A DNA stretch of 64,000 bases from RGIG8748 sp045544515. GTDB taxonomy: Bacteria; Bacillota; Clostridia; UMGS1810. The DNA lies in contig JAZPZD010000019.1 of the NCBI GenBank assembly GCA_045544515.1, positions 124,001-188,000 on the forward strand. Reading direction: 5' to 3'. Both the position numbers and the translations under genes were made by a program. The notes below the pieces were generated by a model. The model saw only the letters and a program-made list of their open reading frames with translations, searched no databases and was not told the DNA's origin. Numbering within the stretch: the stretch's first letter is position 1; each line of letters begins with the position of its first letter. Positions 52,623 through 62,693 of the stretch are shown piece after piece.

Positions 52623-52730
52623 TTACAAATTAAAAATTTTAATTATTCCATATACTGCCGCAACACCAATAGCAAACGACATAGGACCAAGGATACGAAA
52701 CTTGATTTTTGAGGCCGGTTTTATTAACAC
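52623..52730 (-). CDS. Possible 35-residue membrane peptide between addA and the reductase gene
   Basis: A short ORF starting at GTG 52730, which overlaps the addA stop (GTGTTAA), and reaching its stop 15 bases before the reductase ATG. The product starts MLIKPASKIKFRILG and then has a hydrophobic run MSFAIGVAAVYGIIKIF, which would span the membrane. An internal ATG at 52682 gives a 19-residue version. It fills an otherwise empty gap with end-to-end packing typical of this operon. No ribosome site is strong and I recognise no family, so it may be chance. Confidence 0.35.
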   Translation of the reverse strand: MLIKPASKIKFRILGPMSFAIGVAAVYGIIKIFNL

Positions 52731-55700
52731 TCAACTACATCGCCTGTGTCAAGCAAAAACAGATAGGTCGCAGAAACATTTTTGCCAAGCGTTTTTTCGA
52801 GTGCGATTTTATAGTATTTAAGCTGCGGTGCATAACGGGATTTTATATCTTCGGTAGATTTCACCTTGTCGGTCTTGTAATCCACAATGACAATATCGCC
52901 GTTTTCATCTTCAAAATATGCATCTATCATACCCTGTACAACTATCTTGTCGTTATATGCATTGCTTTTTAAAAGTTCGCTTGCATCCATAAGGTATTTA
53001 AAACCAAACTCCCTTTTGAGAGTGTGGGCGTTTGCTTTCATCTTCTTGCCAAGCGGTGTAGAAAACATTCTGAATATATTTTCGCATTTTACAGCATCCT
53101 TGGATGCCTGCGTCAAAAAGCCTTTTTCTTTAAGCTCATCAACCTGCGAGACGATATCTTCCAAGGTTTCGGTTTTGGAAAAATCGAGTTTTTCCATAAC
53201 AAGATGCGTTGCAATACCTATATCTGCCGCAGAGAGCTGTTTGCTATCCGATACAAATGCCGGGGAAACAAGTTTTGTTTGATTATAAAAGTTATATACT
53301 CCCTCTTCCTCCGCATCTCTGCGTTTGAGCTCTGTAACCGACATATTTGACGGCAAGAGTGCAAGCTCTCTGTACGGATACTCATATTCAAAAACATTTT
53401 TTACATACTCTCGGTCGGATTTTAGAGAACCTGTTGTATCAAATTTTCGTTTTTGCTGTTTTTCGTCAACATCCAAAACCATTTCGTTCTTGTTTAGGAT
53501 TTTTAGTTCAAACGCAGAACCATCGTCTACACCGGAGCAAAAGTCAAAATGCATTTTTTGAGATGCAAGACGGGTATTTCGAAGTACAGACATAAGTATC
53601 CAATCGCCAAACGACCTTGACTTTTGCGATGTATGGTAAGAGAGCTTGGCGTCATCGTATTTTATCAAATCGGCTATTTTTTGGATATGAGAGGCTATGT
53701 TTCTGTCGCTGCCCGTTATAAAAAGCTTTTCTCTGGCACGGGTAAGTGCCACATACAAAACCCTCATTTCTTCGGAGAGCATCTCGGAATATTTGACATC
53801 TCTTATATATTTTTTTTGCGGCAATTCGTAGTAATAGTGTTTTGAAAAGTCATAATAGTTTAGTCCAAAGCCCCTCTCCTTGTGCAAAAGAAGTTTGTCG
53901 GATTTCAAATCAATATCGTTGAACTTCTTCAGGGCATCGCTCATAAACACAACAGGAAACTCCAATCCCTTGCTCTTGTGGATTGTCATTATCCTTACTA
54001 CATCCTCGTCCTCGGACAAAATCTTTGCCCCTTCGGTATCATCACCGGATTTTTTTATGGCGTCGACATAGCGTACAAAGTCAAATATGCCCTTGTACGA
54101 TGTTTTTTCAAAGTCGTGAGCTTTGTTTATAAGGGAACGCACATTTGCCTTTCTAAGCTCGGAATTGGGCGTAAATGTAAGATAAGACATATAGTCTGTA
54201 TCTTCTATAATCTCCCAGATAAGTCTGTCTGTGGAAAGATAGCCCGATTTCTTATAATAAAGTTTTAAGCTTTCTGAAAACTCCTTGAGTTTGTGCGAGA
54301 GGGCATCATCATTATTTTTCAGGTAACTATTTACACAATGATAGAAATTGCCCTTGGGTTTAGATAAACGGATACTTACGAAGTCATCATCCGAAAATCC
54401 GACAACCGGGTGCCTCATTACAGACAAAAGTGCCACATCATCGTACGGGTTATCTATTATCTTGAGATAATTAATAATAAACGAGATTTCAGCAGAGTTG
54501 TAATAACCGCCTTTTAGTTCGCAATATGACGGTATCTGTGCAATACCCAATACCGAAGAAAAGACCTCTGCCTTTTCTCCCATAGACCTTAAAAGAATAA
54601 CTATATCAGAGTATTTTGCCCGCCTGTATCCCTCGGTTTTTTTGTCATAGACAAGGTAGTTTTCGTCGGATACAATCTCTTTTATTTTGTTGGCTACATA
54701 TATTGCCTCAGCCTCAATGCCTTTTAGTTCTTCGGATGTATCCATATCATCATCTGAAAAGATATTTTCTGCATTGTTATCAATAAGTACAATATCTACC
54801 TTGTCTGTGTCGGGGTTTACATCCTTGTATGAACACTCGTTGTAATACAAATATTCGCTGTCTGTATAGTCCATCTCTCCGCATTTTTCGGACATTATCT
54901 GGCTGAACACAGAGTTTACGGCATCTATTACGCCCTTTCGGCTTCGGAAGTTCTTGTTTAATATTATTTTGTTGTATTTCCTGATTTGGCCGGTATAGAG
55001 AGGATAGATATCGGCTTTGTGTTTAAAAAGAGAGGGCTGCGAACCTCTGAAACCGTATATACTCTGTTTCATATCCCCTACCATATACATATTGGGTTTG
55101 CCGATGTTTTCACGGGAAATCAGAGAAAAAAGCTTTTCCTGAACGCCGTTGCAATCCTGATACTCATCAACATAGATTTCGGCGTATTTTTCCATAAGCT
55201 GTTTTGCTGTGTCGCTCCTACCACCGTCATCTGTCTGCAACAGCCCAATGGCAAGATGCTCAACATCCGAAAAATCCACAAGTCCCTTGGCACGCTTTTC
55301 GTCTGTGTAGACTTTGGCAAAATTTTCGGTAATTTCAACTATTTTATCCAGAAGTATTTTTGTGTCGTCAATATCGTCAAACACATCGTCATAAGATATA
55401 TCAAAGATGCTTGTTAATTCCTTCTTAAAGCTCTTTGCCAAATCTCTGGGATCCTTTATACTGATTTTAAGCGAGGGGTCAATTTTATTTGGCAGACGCA
55501 TTGTAGGAAATTCCAGACAACAGACCGCCTTTTTAACATCATTCCAGGTATGTGCATTAAGAATAAGGACAAAGTTGTTTTTTTCGTCAAAGAGCTGGTC
55601 TCTGGTCTTTTTTAATTCATCGCCTACACCGGTATTATCTATGGCTATATCATACAGACAGCACGCCCTTTGGCATATCTCGTGGGTTTTCTTGATAAAA

Positions 55701-56305
55701 TATTCTTCCCAGAAGCTATTGCATACAAATTTTTCCTTGAGCTGCTTTAGCTCGTCTATTCCGCCGGGGAGCGAACAGGAAAAATCAAAAATCTTTAGTA
55801 TTATATCGGCAAAGTCTTTGTCAGATTTATTTGTGTATGAATTGATAAGCCGTACAAAAACCTCGTCTTTTGATGCGTAACATTGCTCCAAAACTTTGTC
55901 TATGACATCGTCTTTTATCATATTGAGTTCTGCTGCATCTCCGACCTTTACTGCCGGGTCAAGACCTATTTTGTAAAAATTCTGTCGTAAAACATCAAGA
56001 CAAAAGCTGTCTATTGTGCATATGGAGGCAGTACCTATGAGCATAAGCTGGCGGTTTAGATATTCGGGGTTTTCTGCACTATCAAGGGCTTCCATAATCT
56101 TCGACATAAGTCTGGATTTTAGTTCCATTGCCGCAGCATTTGTAAAGGTAACCACGAGGATTTTGTCTATATCTACCACGCCGGACAAGATGCGGCTTAC
56201 AATTCGTTCAACCATTACGGCAGTCTTGCCCGAGCCTGCTGCAGCAGAAACAAGATTGTCTGCACAATCGACATTAATGGCATCATGTTGATTTTGTGTC
56301 CACAT
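52724..56305 (-). CDS. addA: ATP-dependent helicase/nuclease subunit A
   Basis: A 1193-residue UvrD-type helicase with a C-terminal nuclease; with AddB it resects double-strand breaks for RecA. Walker A is SAAAGSGKTAVMVERI near the N-terminus, Walker B context is VDEYQDCN, helicase motif VI-like ALTRAREKLFITG is present, and the nuclease active site is in DIVIVDYKTDK near residue 1150. GGAGG precedes the ATG, which lies inside the 3' end of addB (23-base overlap). Confidence 0.96.
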   Translation of the reverse strand: MWTQNQHDAINVDCADNLVSAAAGSGKTAVMVERIVSRILSGVVDIDKILVVTFTNAAAMELKSRLMSKIMEALDSAENPEYLNRQLMLIGTASICTIDSFCLDVLRQNFYKIGLDPAVKVGDAAELNMIKDDVIDKVLEQCYASKDEVFVRLINSYTNKSDKDFADIILKIFDFSCSLPGGIDELKQLKEKFVCNSFWEEYFIKKTHEICQRACCLYDIAIDNTGVGDELKKTRDQLFDEKNNFVLILNAHTWNDVKKAVCCLEFPTMRLPNKIDPSLKISIKDPRDLAKSFKKELTSIFDISYDDVFDDIDDTKILLDKIVEITENFAKVYTDEKRAKGLVDFSDVEHLAIGLLQTDDGGRSDTAKQLMEKYAEIYVDEYQDCNGVQEKLFSLISRENIGKPNMYMVGDMKQSIYGFRGSQPSLFKHKADIYPLYTGQIRKYNKIILNKNFRSRKGVIDAVNSVFSQIMSEKCGEMDYTDSEYLYYNECSYKDVNPDTDKVDIVLIDNNAENIFSDDDMDTSEELKGIEAEAIYVANKIKEIVSDENYLVYDKKTEGYRRAKYSDIVILLRSMGEKAEVFSSVLGIAQIPSYCELKGGYYNSAEISFIINYLKIIDNPYDDVALLSVMRHPVVGFSDDDFVSIRLSKPKGNFYHCVNSYLKNNDDALSHKLKEFSESLKLYYKKSGYLSTDRLIWEIIEDTDYMSYLTFTPNSELRKANVRSLINKAHDFEKTSYKGIFDFVRYVDAIKKSGDDTEGAKILSEDEDVVRIMTIHKSKGLEFPVVFMSDALKKFNDIDLKSDKLLLHKERGFGLNYYDFSKHYYYELPQKKYIRDVKYSEMLSEEMRVLYVALTRAREKLFITGSDRNIASHIQKIADLIKYDDAKLSYHTSQKSRSFGDWILMSVLRNTRLASQKMHFDFCSGVDDGSAFELKILNKNEMVLDVDEKQQKRKFDTTGSLKSDREYVKNVFEYEYPYRELALLPSNMSVTELKRRDAEEEGVYNFYNQTKLVSPAFVSDSKQLSAADIGIATHLVMEKLDFSKTETLEDIVSQVDELKEKGFLTQASKDAVKCENIFRMFSTPLGKKMKANAHTLKREFGFKYLMDASELLKSNAYNDKIVVQGMIDAYFEDENGDIVIVDYKTDKVKSTEDIKSRYAPQLKYYKIALEKTLGKNVSATYLFLLDTGDVVEC

Positions 56306-59300
56306 CTATCGCTTCCTCCATTTCTTTTATGATTTGCTCATATTCATTTTTAGCGGTATATACATTGTACGAATTATCCTCTGATGCAGGGTCAAATCTG
56401 CATATCGAAGCATAGGGGCAATATTTGCAAGGATTAAAATTACCCTTCTTTGCAGGGCAGATAGAAATATCTCCGCCCAGCATTTCCGAGCAGATATCCC
56501 CTATTTTCTTCTTTAGATATTTGTCTATTATTTCAAAGCCGTCCAATGTAACGCGTTTTTTCTTGGATGTGCCTTTTTCCAGTGATGAGGATATTACTTC
56601 GTCATAAGCTTTAAGGACTTTTTCGTCATATGGTACAAGGCCCTTTAATTTGAGAGTTTCCAATGCCTTGCCCTCCATATGGTCTTTTTCGTCCTGAAGT
56701 TCCTTTTTAATTTCAGGATTGGTCACCTGAAAGTAAAGAGCTCCGCCATAGGTATAATCGGAACTTACAGACACTAATTTGTTGAGATACACCATAAGTT
56801 GCAGGTTAAGAGCATAGAGGACATCATCGAGTTTGAATTCTTTTTTTCCTGTTTTGTAATCTATTACCCTTACATATGAGATACCGTCCTCTTCGTATAT
56901 ATCGGCACGGTCTATCTTACCTGTGAGTTTTACCTGGTGTCCGTCACGAGTGGAAATATCTATACAGCCAAGAGGCGATTTATCTCCGAATTCAATCTCG
57001 TACCCCAGTGGTTCAAAGAGTGAATTTTCAAACTGCTTTTGTATTGCCTTAAAGCAGATAAATATAGAGTTTTTCAGTCTTGTAACAGCAAACTTTTCCC
57101 TCTCGGTAAATTCGTCTTTTTTGACAGAAAATTTATCAAGACATTCACCAATAAGCTGCTCTGTGCGATTGAGGATATATTCATCCTTTGCATCTATAAA
57201 GGCTTTGCGGCTTGTGCCGATTTCTTTGGAGAGTATTTCCAAAACAGTATGGGTTATGTTTCCGATGTCAAGTGCATCGACGGCGGATTCTTTTGGTGTT
57301 TCTATACGAAGAATATAATCTATAAAATAGCTGTATTTGCACGCCATATACCTCTCTAACTTTGAAACAGAGGTATAGGAAAGCATAGAAATGAGCTGTT
57401 TTAAATTCTTGTCGCTTAAGTTTCTTGCGATATTGTCAGTTGCCAGAAAATAGTTTATCCTACTGATAAAATCCGTATTATCAGCAAAATATTCGTACAC
57501 GCTCTTCCATATGGGGTCGATTTGTGCAAACTCGGAAAATCTTGCAATATTGATACACAGCTTTTCTTTTGCAGAATGTTTGGAGGTTATCTTTTCTTTT
57601 TCTGTTATAGAACATTCAGAAAATTCCCTTAAAGAAAACATCTTTGTCACTCTGTCTATAATGTATGATTTTCGAAGTGCTTTAAAGTCGTTATCCACCT
57701 TGGGATATGATACCAAGAGCATATGCGAGGGCATTGTAAATGCACTGTATGCACTAAACTGCGAATAAAACGCATATGTTTCCGAAGTTGTGGAAAATTC
57801 TATTCCGCTTTCTTTGAGGCGGTTTTTGTCCTTGTCCAAAAGTACGCCATCTGCCTTGGGGCTTGCGGGGAAGACGCCTTCGTTTACTCCCAGTACAAAA
57901 AGCACCTTGAGAGCATCTGTTCTTGTACGCTCGGTATTGCCTATGAGCACCCTGTCAGCAGACAAAGGAATAAAGCCAACCTTGTGTTGAGAAAAAGCAG
58001 TACAAAGCATCTGATACATCTCTTTTGCATTTACCTTGGTGTCGCCTTTTAGCTCAACTATGCTGTCAAAAACAGAAATGATGATATCCCAGATTTTTTC
58101 GTATTCTTTGGCATATCTTATTTCGCCGCAAAGGGTAAAGTCATCTATAAAAGATGCAATGGTTTTATCAAGATTAAGATGCATAAGAAGATTGTAAATT
58201 TGCAGTATGTTATCCTTTACGCTATGGCGTCCTTTGATTTTTTCGTGCATATCTGCAAGGGGCAAAACATACCTGCTTCTTATGTTGCAAAGTATCTTTT
58301 TGGTATTTTCGTCATCGGGATAGTTGGCATCAAGGAGCCTGTTCCATTTTTCGTCATTTAGCCAGCTTGAACGCTTGAGGTTAGTGTTTTTAATGTATTT
58401 TTGAATTAGAGCAATGTCCGAACTGTCTGCGTTTAAAAAAGCGGCTTTGAGATAATTAAATATGCTCTCGTAGCTGTAGTCATAGATATAACACTCCAAC
58501 AAGCCAAGTACAAATCTTATTAAATGATGGTTTATTATGTCGTTTTTGTCGTCCAAAAAGTACTCTATATTATTAAAATCGAAAACTCTTTCTATGTGAC
58601 CTGCATACACATCAATATCGGGCACTATGACACCGATGTCGCCAAATCTGTAACCTTTTTCCCGTACGAGAGAGCATATGTTTTGTGCACAGACCTCGAC
58701 CTCGGACAAGGGATTAAGCATCGAGTAAACCTTGATATTTTCGCATTTGCCAAAATATTTTTGAGTAGGAAATCTGAACAAGTTCTTTTCCAAAAAGGTC
58801 AGCTCACCGGATACGAAATGGCTCTCCGAAAGAACTGTGTGTTTAAAAACGCCCTTTGCACATTTTTCAAGACGGGATAAGGTATCCTTTGTGGGCATAA
58901 AGAGCAGAGAGTCAGCTTCTTTTGCATCAAAGCAGAGTGATATGCAAACATTTTGAACAGTATCACACAGAGCCTCTATCACCTTTAATTCTTGAGGTAC
59001 AAAGGTAGAAAACTCATCGAAAAATATATACTTATCCTTGTAGATATCGGTTTTGTTAAGCCTTGTTGCAAGAAGTGTAAGTGCATCATCGCCGTCTGTC
59101 ATCTTTGCAGAAATCTGCTCCTCATACTTTTGATACATAAGTGACAAATCCCTGAGTTTCATAGAAAGGATACCGTCGCCGACATCCTTGGATGCCTCCA
59201 GGAGAGACTCTGGCATAAGCATATACTTTTTGAACTCGCCAATGGTAGAAGAAACCATATCGGTAAATCCTGTTTTGGCAGATGCGTTTTTGTAAAATTC

Positions 59301-59606
59301 AAATTCTGTGGTATTTAGAATATCCTCTATTATCAGTGCTTTGGTAACTGCGTCGGCTGATTTTGCAGATGGTATACCAAGCCTTTTTTCTGTAATCTGA
59401 CAAAGTGTGTTGAAAGAAAAAACCTCAAGGAAACCATCTCGTATTGCATCAGATGCGGAAAGAAGCTTCTTTTCGGCAATATGGGTGTACTGCTCGGGAA
59501 CAATGAGCATAATTTCTTTGCCCTCGTTTGCAAGGCGATTTATGCAATCATAGATATATTTACTTTTTCCGCTTTTGCTTCTTCCTGTTACGATTTCAAG
59601 AGGCAT
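56283..59606 (-). CDS. addB: ATP-dependent helicase/nuclease subunit B
   Basis: A 1107-residue partner of AddA. It has an N-terminal ATP-binding motif GRSKSGKSKYIY, an inactive helicase-like body, and a C-terminal nuclease domain with VRVIDYKTGKKEF. The 4Fe-4S cluster Cys residues are in YMACKYSYF and NPCKYCPYASICRFD, the pattern of AddB iron-sulphur nucleases. Start at ATG 59606 after AGGAAG; an in-frame GTG at 59615 has a worse position. It begins 12 bases after the stop of the GH36 gene. Confidence 0.95.
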   Translation of the reverse strand: MPLEIVTGRSKSGKSKYIYDCINRLANEGKEIMLIVPEQYTHIAEKKLLSASDAIRDGFLEVFSFNTLCQITEKRLGIPSAKSADAVTKALIIEDILNTTEFEFYKNASAKTGFTDMVSSTIGEFKKYMLMPESLLEASKDVGDGILSMKLRDLSLMYQKYEEQISAKMTDGDDALTLLATRLNKTDIYKDKYIFFDEFSTFVPQELKVIEALCDTVQNVCISLCFDAKEADSLLFMPTKDTLSRLEKCAKGVFKHTVLSESHFVSGELTFLEKNLFRFPTQKYFGKCENIKVYSMLNPLSEVEVCAQNICSLVREKGYRFGDIGVIVPDIDVYAGHIERVFDFNNIEYFLDDKNDIINHHLIRFVLGLLECYIYDYSYESIFNYLKAAFLNADSSDIALIQKYIKNTNLKRSSWLNDEKWNRLLDANYPDDENTKKILCNIRSRYVLPLADMHEKIKGRHSVKDNILQIYNLLMHLNLDKTIASFIDDFTLCGEIRYAKEYEKIWDIIISVFDSIVELKGDTKVNAKEMYQMLCTAFSQHKVGFIPLSADRVLIGNTERTRTDALKVLFVLGVNEGVFPASPKADGVLLDKDKNRLKESGIEFSTTSETYAFYSQFSAYSAFTMPSHMLLVSYPKVDNDFKALRKSYIIDRVTKMFSLREFSECSITEKEKITSKHSAKEKLCINIARFSEFAQIDPIWKSVYEYFADNTDFISRINYFLATDNIARNLSDKNLKQLISMLSYTSVSKLERYMACKYSYFIDYILRIETPKESAVDALDIGNITHTVLEILSKEIGTSRKAFIDAKDEYILNRTEQLIGECLDKFSVKKDEFTEREKFAVTRLKNSIFICFKAIQKQFENSLFEPLGYEIEFGDKSPLGCIDISTRDGHQVKLTGKIDRADIYEEDGISYVRVIDYKTGKKEFKLDDVLYALNLQLMVYLNKLVSVSSDYTYGGALYFQVTNPEIKKELQDEKDHMEGKALETLKLKGLVPYDEKVLKAYDEVISSSLEKGTSKKKRVTLDGFEIIDKYLKKKIGDICSEMLGGDISICPAKKGNFNPCKYCPYASICRFDPASEDNSYNVYTAKNEYEQIIKEMEEAIDVDTKST

Positions 59607-59618
59607 TATTTTCACTTC

Positions 59619-61706
59619 CTATTTAATGTGTTTTTCGTATCTGAATGGTCCGATACCGTTTACCGTAAATGTAAACTCTCTCCTGCCGTCATCACACACT
59701 TTGCCTTTTGGCAGGGATACTGTGTAAGTTCCTTTGCAATTAAACCTGTTGCAACCTGTAACTACCACACTTGTTTGTGTATGGGTAATATCCAGTTCGC
59801 CACCCATAGAAAAATGCATATCCGAAAGGATTACCTCGGGCTTTGTCATCTTGGAAATCTTGACAATTTCGCACGAATTAGGTGCAATGGTTCCCAGGTT
59901 TACTATGTCATCATACTGGCAGTCGATGTGATTAACTTTGCCAAAATAAGACGAAACATTGTAGAAAGATGCGTGGTCAACATATCCTCCGCAGGTCTGG
60001 TTGTCCAGACGAAGAACAAGGTCTTTGGGGGCAAAGGAGTTATTGAATATGCAAAGAGTGTGGTAGTCTCCCCTTACCTCAACATCGGCAACAGATATAT
60101 ATGCACCGTCGTCAAATGCCTCCCTTGGCTGTGTGTTTACGCTTACAGAGGGCATAACAAGTTTGAGAAACTTGAGCTCGTCATTTGCCGATAGGTCCTC
60201 TGCCATACCCACTCCGCCTGTCATATATTCGCACACGAGAAGGGTCTTCATTTCCGCAGGCGTAAACTTTTTGGTAAATTCGCGGTCTATAACGGGTGCA
60301 CAACAGTTGTGCCACCACTTGGACATATAACCCCGCATTGCAACCTGGTTTACTATTCTGGGAATGATGTTTGTGTCATATTTTCTCTTTAAATCCGGTA
60401 TCGAAGAGGAAATCTGCACGCTGTCTGCAATGGATACAAGAGGCGGGACAAAGCCGTTTGTAACACAAAGATATCCATCCTGACCGATAGCCTCCTTTAT
60501 GACCTTGAGTGCTTTAATATACGCCTCTGCAATGGTCATTGTGGGGTCCAAAAGCACCACATCCTTTTGAATAACAAAAGCCATTGTATGGTCAACATTG
60601 TGCATATAGTATCCAAACGCCGAAAGCCTTTGATATGTCATAGAAAGCCACTCCAGATATTCACCGGAGGACACATCCATAACGGCGTATTCTTTTTCGC
60701 CAAATTTGTATGTACACACAGAGCCGTCGGCATGTCTTAAAACCCAGTTGGACTGCGTTTCGAAAAGTTCGGAGTTTTTGTCCGCGATAAATGGCGAAGT
60801 CCATATACCCGCCTTGTAACCTCTGTCGTTTATATAGTCTGCTATACCTCTTATATTGACACCATCTTTTTCTTCCCAGTCGCCAATGGCACTCTGCCAG
60901 TTGTAACCCACTACAATGTACTTGAACGGTGCCTTTAGACTGCTTAAAAAGGCGAGCTTTTCGTGTATGTTTTCCATTGAAAAATCATTATTTAATCTGT
61001 ATGCAGAAGGTTTTTGGTTAAATTCGCTTTTAGCGTCATTCATAGCCTTTTTGTCGTTTGAATATTCTTCAAGCAAACGGACAAAGTTGCCGCTTGTGCT
61101 GATACGAACCCAATCTGTATATTTGATATCGCCGTCTTCCATAAGACAGTTGAACTCACCGCCAAGGCGAATAGCTTTGATATCGCCGTTGCAATCCATA
61201 GATATACTTATATCTGTAAGCTGATTTTCGCTGGTTAAAATTTCGAGCGAAACATATGTCTTGCCGGATTTGATTACAGTAATACCATCGCCATAGAGAA
61301 CACAATCTCCGTAGGAGCAGTCTTTGACAAACACGCCCTCATCGATAAGCCTGTCCGCACATTGAACAAAGGAATTGTCCCTCTCGCCGAGGATACAGGT
61401 TGCAGGAATATCATTAAGCTGTCGCGAACCGTTAAAGACCATCCAATCGTTTGACGGGCGGTCATAAATCTTAAAATCATCTGTCATTATGGGATAGCCT
61501 GCAAGGAGCTTAAGCATAGTACCCGATGTGTTGGTGATCTTGAGCCTTGTGAGGTAATGTTCACTATCTAAACATATGTTTTCCCTTTCGATATCGACGC
61601 TCGCCGTACCCACATCGACAGTTGTCCTTTTGCTCTCTCCCAACACACAGTATGACAGTGCATAATGAATAGAACTACTGCAAGCACCGCTTATATATTT
61701 TTCCAT
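59619..61706 (-). CDS. Divergent GH36-type alpha-galactosidase-like enzyme
   Basis: A 695-residue protein without signal peptide, so cytoplasmic. An N-terminal beta-sandwich (about 1-230), a TIM barrel (about 240-560) and a C-terminal beta domain fit GH36. In the barrel, GDWEEKDG and GYKAGIWTSPFIADKNSEL are typical. GYYMHNVDHTMAF places the putative nucleophile at D372, and ADSVQISSSIPD (D428, D438) matches the acid/base region. Usual GH36 features are altered: the nucleophile motif lacks the K-x-D form, and the WNDPD segment reads WHNCCAP. Substrate is uncertain. Start at ATG 61706 after GAGGTGA. It lies directly before addB. Confidence 0.75.
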   Translation of the reverse strand: MEKYISGACSSSIHYALSYCVLGESKRTTVDVGTASVDIERENICLDSEHYLTRLKITNTSGTMLKLLAGYPIMTDDFKIYDRPSNDWMVFNGSRQLNDIPATCILGERDNSFVQCADRLIDEGVFVKDCSYGDCVLYGDGITVIKSGKTYVSLEILTSENQLTDISISMDCNGDIKAIRLGGEFNCLMEDGDIKYTDWVRISTSGNFVRLLEEYSNDKKAMNDAKSEFNQKPSAYRLNNDFSMENIHEKLAFLSSLKAPFKYIVVGYNWQSAIGDWEEKDGVNIRGIADYINDRGYKAGIWTSPFIADKNSELFETQSNWVLRHADGSVCTYKFGEKEYAVMDVSSGEYLEWLSMTYQRLSAFGYYMHNVDHTMAFVIQKDVVLLDPTMTIAEAYIKALKVIKEAIGQDGYLCVTNGFVPPLVSIADSVQISSSIPDLKRKYDTNIIPRIVNQVAMRGYMSKWWHNCCAPVIDREFTKKFTPAEMKTLLVCEYMTGGVGMAEDLSANDELKFLKLVMPSVSVNTQPREAFDDGAYISVADVEVRGDYHTLCIFNNSFAPKDLVLRLDNQTCGGYVDHASFYNVSSYFGKVNHIDCQYDDIVNLGTIAPNSCEIVKISKMTKPEVILSDMHFSMGGELDITHTQTSVVVTGCNRFNCKGTYTVSLPKGKVCDDGRREFTFTVNGIGPFRYEKHIK

Positions 61707-61723
61707 AAAATCACCTCTATCTC

Positions 61724-61781
61724 GTCCCAAAGGGACATATCTCATTACGAAGTAACATATCGCAAATTCCGTCGGGAATTT
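61724..61781. repeat. Array of small hairpins with ATATCNCA spacers
   Basis: Three short palindromes are joined by a repeated spacer: GTCCC-AAA-GGGAC, ATATCTCA, TTAC-GAA-GTAA, ATATCGCA, AAATTCC-GTCG-GGAATTT, then ATATCACTG. From memory this resembles interspersed hairpin arrays in intergenic regions of gut Clostridia. It lies in the leader of the GH36 gene. One copy in the window. Confidence 0.6.
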
Positions 61782-61843
61782 ATATCACTGATTTCAACTT
61801 TGAAGAATTTATTAATAGTTCATGTCAAACCCGGACAAAAAAA

Positions 61844-62152
61844 TCATCGAAAACTTATTATTTTCATTCCTTTATATTTTAATGTGCCTTTTTGATTAAT
61901 CTTATAGTTACCATATGAAAACTCGGAAACATCAAATGAAAGCTTTTTATCTTTTGTATCAAAGACAACTACATAACGCTCTTGTTTAAATACTCCATTA
62001 TATTTAGAAACCATATCAGGCTTGTACTTGTCAATAATTTTTGCCTTAACTGTTTTAACAGGTGCATATCTGCTGATAATCATTTTTTTAATAATCAAAA
62101 CCCAACACATCAAAACGGAAAAGATTGCAATTGCGTTAATAACATTATGCAT
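61844..62152 (-). CDS. DUF2500 family membrane-anchored protein
   Basis: A 102-residue protein with an N-terminal membrane helix (about 5-25) and a small beta-rich domain: PVKTVKAKIIDKYKPD, RYVVVFDTKDKKLSFDV, and GTLKYKGMKIISF. This pattern fits DUF2500, whose role is unknown. GTGAGGTCA precedes the ATG. It follows rlmH by 34 bases on the same strand. Confidence 0.8.
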   Translation of the reverse strand: MHNVINAIAIFSVLMCWVLIIKKMIISRYAPVKTVKAKIIDKYKPDMVSKYNGVFKQERYVVVFDTKDKKLSFDVSEFSYGNYKINQKGTLKYKGMKIISFR

Positions 62153-62186
62153 ATTATGACCTCACAAAAACCCTGCAGTTGTCTTT

Positions 62187-62666
62187 CTATTTATGGTACT
62201 CCTCGTTGGAGTTAATCTTAAATGCCCTATATATCTGCTCGGTAAGGATTAACCTCATTAGCTGATGAGGAAATGTAAACGAAGAAAAACTGAGTTTAAA
62301 GTCGCTTGCGGACTTAACGGAGACATCGAGCCCCAGGGAACCGCCTATAATGAAATCAATGGTACTTTTTCCGCCCAGGGTGATATCCCCTATCTTACCC
62401 GCAAAATCCTCAGAAGAGAGAGCTTTGCCCTCTACACACAGAGAGATAACATAGCTGTCCTTGGAAATGTTTTTCAAAATACTCTCTGCCTCTTTTTTAA
62501 GAACAGCATCGCACTGCGCTTTTGAGGCATTGTCGGGGATTTTTTCGTCATTTAGTTCGCATATTTCAAATGTGCAAAATCTCCCCAGCCTTTTGGCATA
62601 CTCCGCTATTGCATCTTTTAGATATTTTTCTTTTAACTTACCTACACAAATTATCCTTATTTTCAA
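62187..62666 (-). CDS. rlmH: 23S rRNA pseudouridine-1915 N3-methyltransferase RlmH
   Basis: A 159-residue SPOUT methyltransferase acting on helix 69 of 23S rRNA. MKIRIICVGKLKEKYLKDAI starts the protein, LCVEGKALSSEDFA is the central part, and FIIGGSLGLDVSVK and FPHQLMRLILTEQIYRAF are the SAM-binding knot. The start is TTG 62666: AGGTGA is 6 bases upstream and the resulting length, 159, equals the family standard. An in-frame GTG at 62675 lies in the ribosome site. Confidence 0.95.
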   Translation of the reverse strand: MKIRIICVGKLKEKYLKDAIAEYAKRLGRFCTFEICELNDEKIPDNASKAQCDAVLKKEAESILKNISKDSYVISLCVEGKALSSEDFAGKIGDITLGGKSTIDFIIGGSLGLDVSVKSASDFKLSFSSFTFPHQLMRLILTEQIYRAFKINSNEEYHK

Positions 62667-62693
62667 GTAAATCACCTACGGCAATTATACTAC

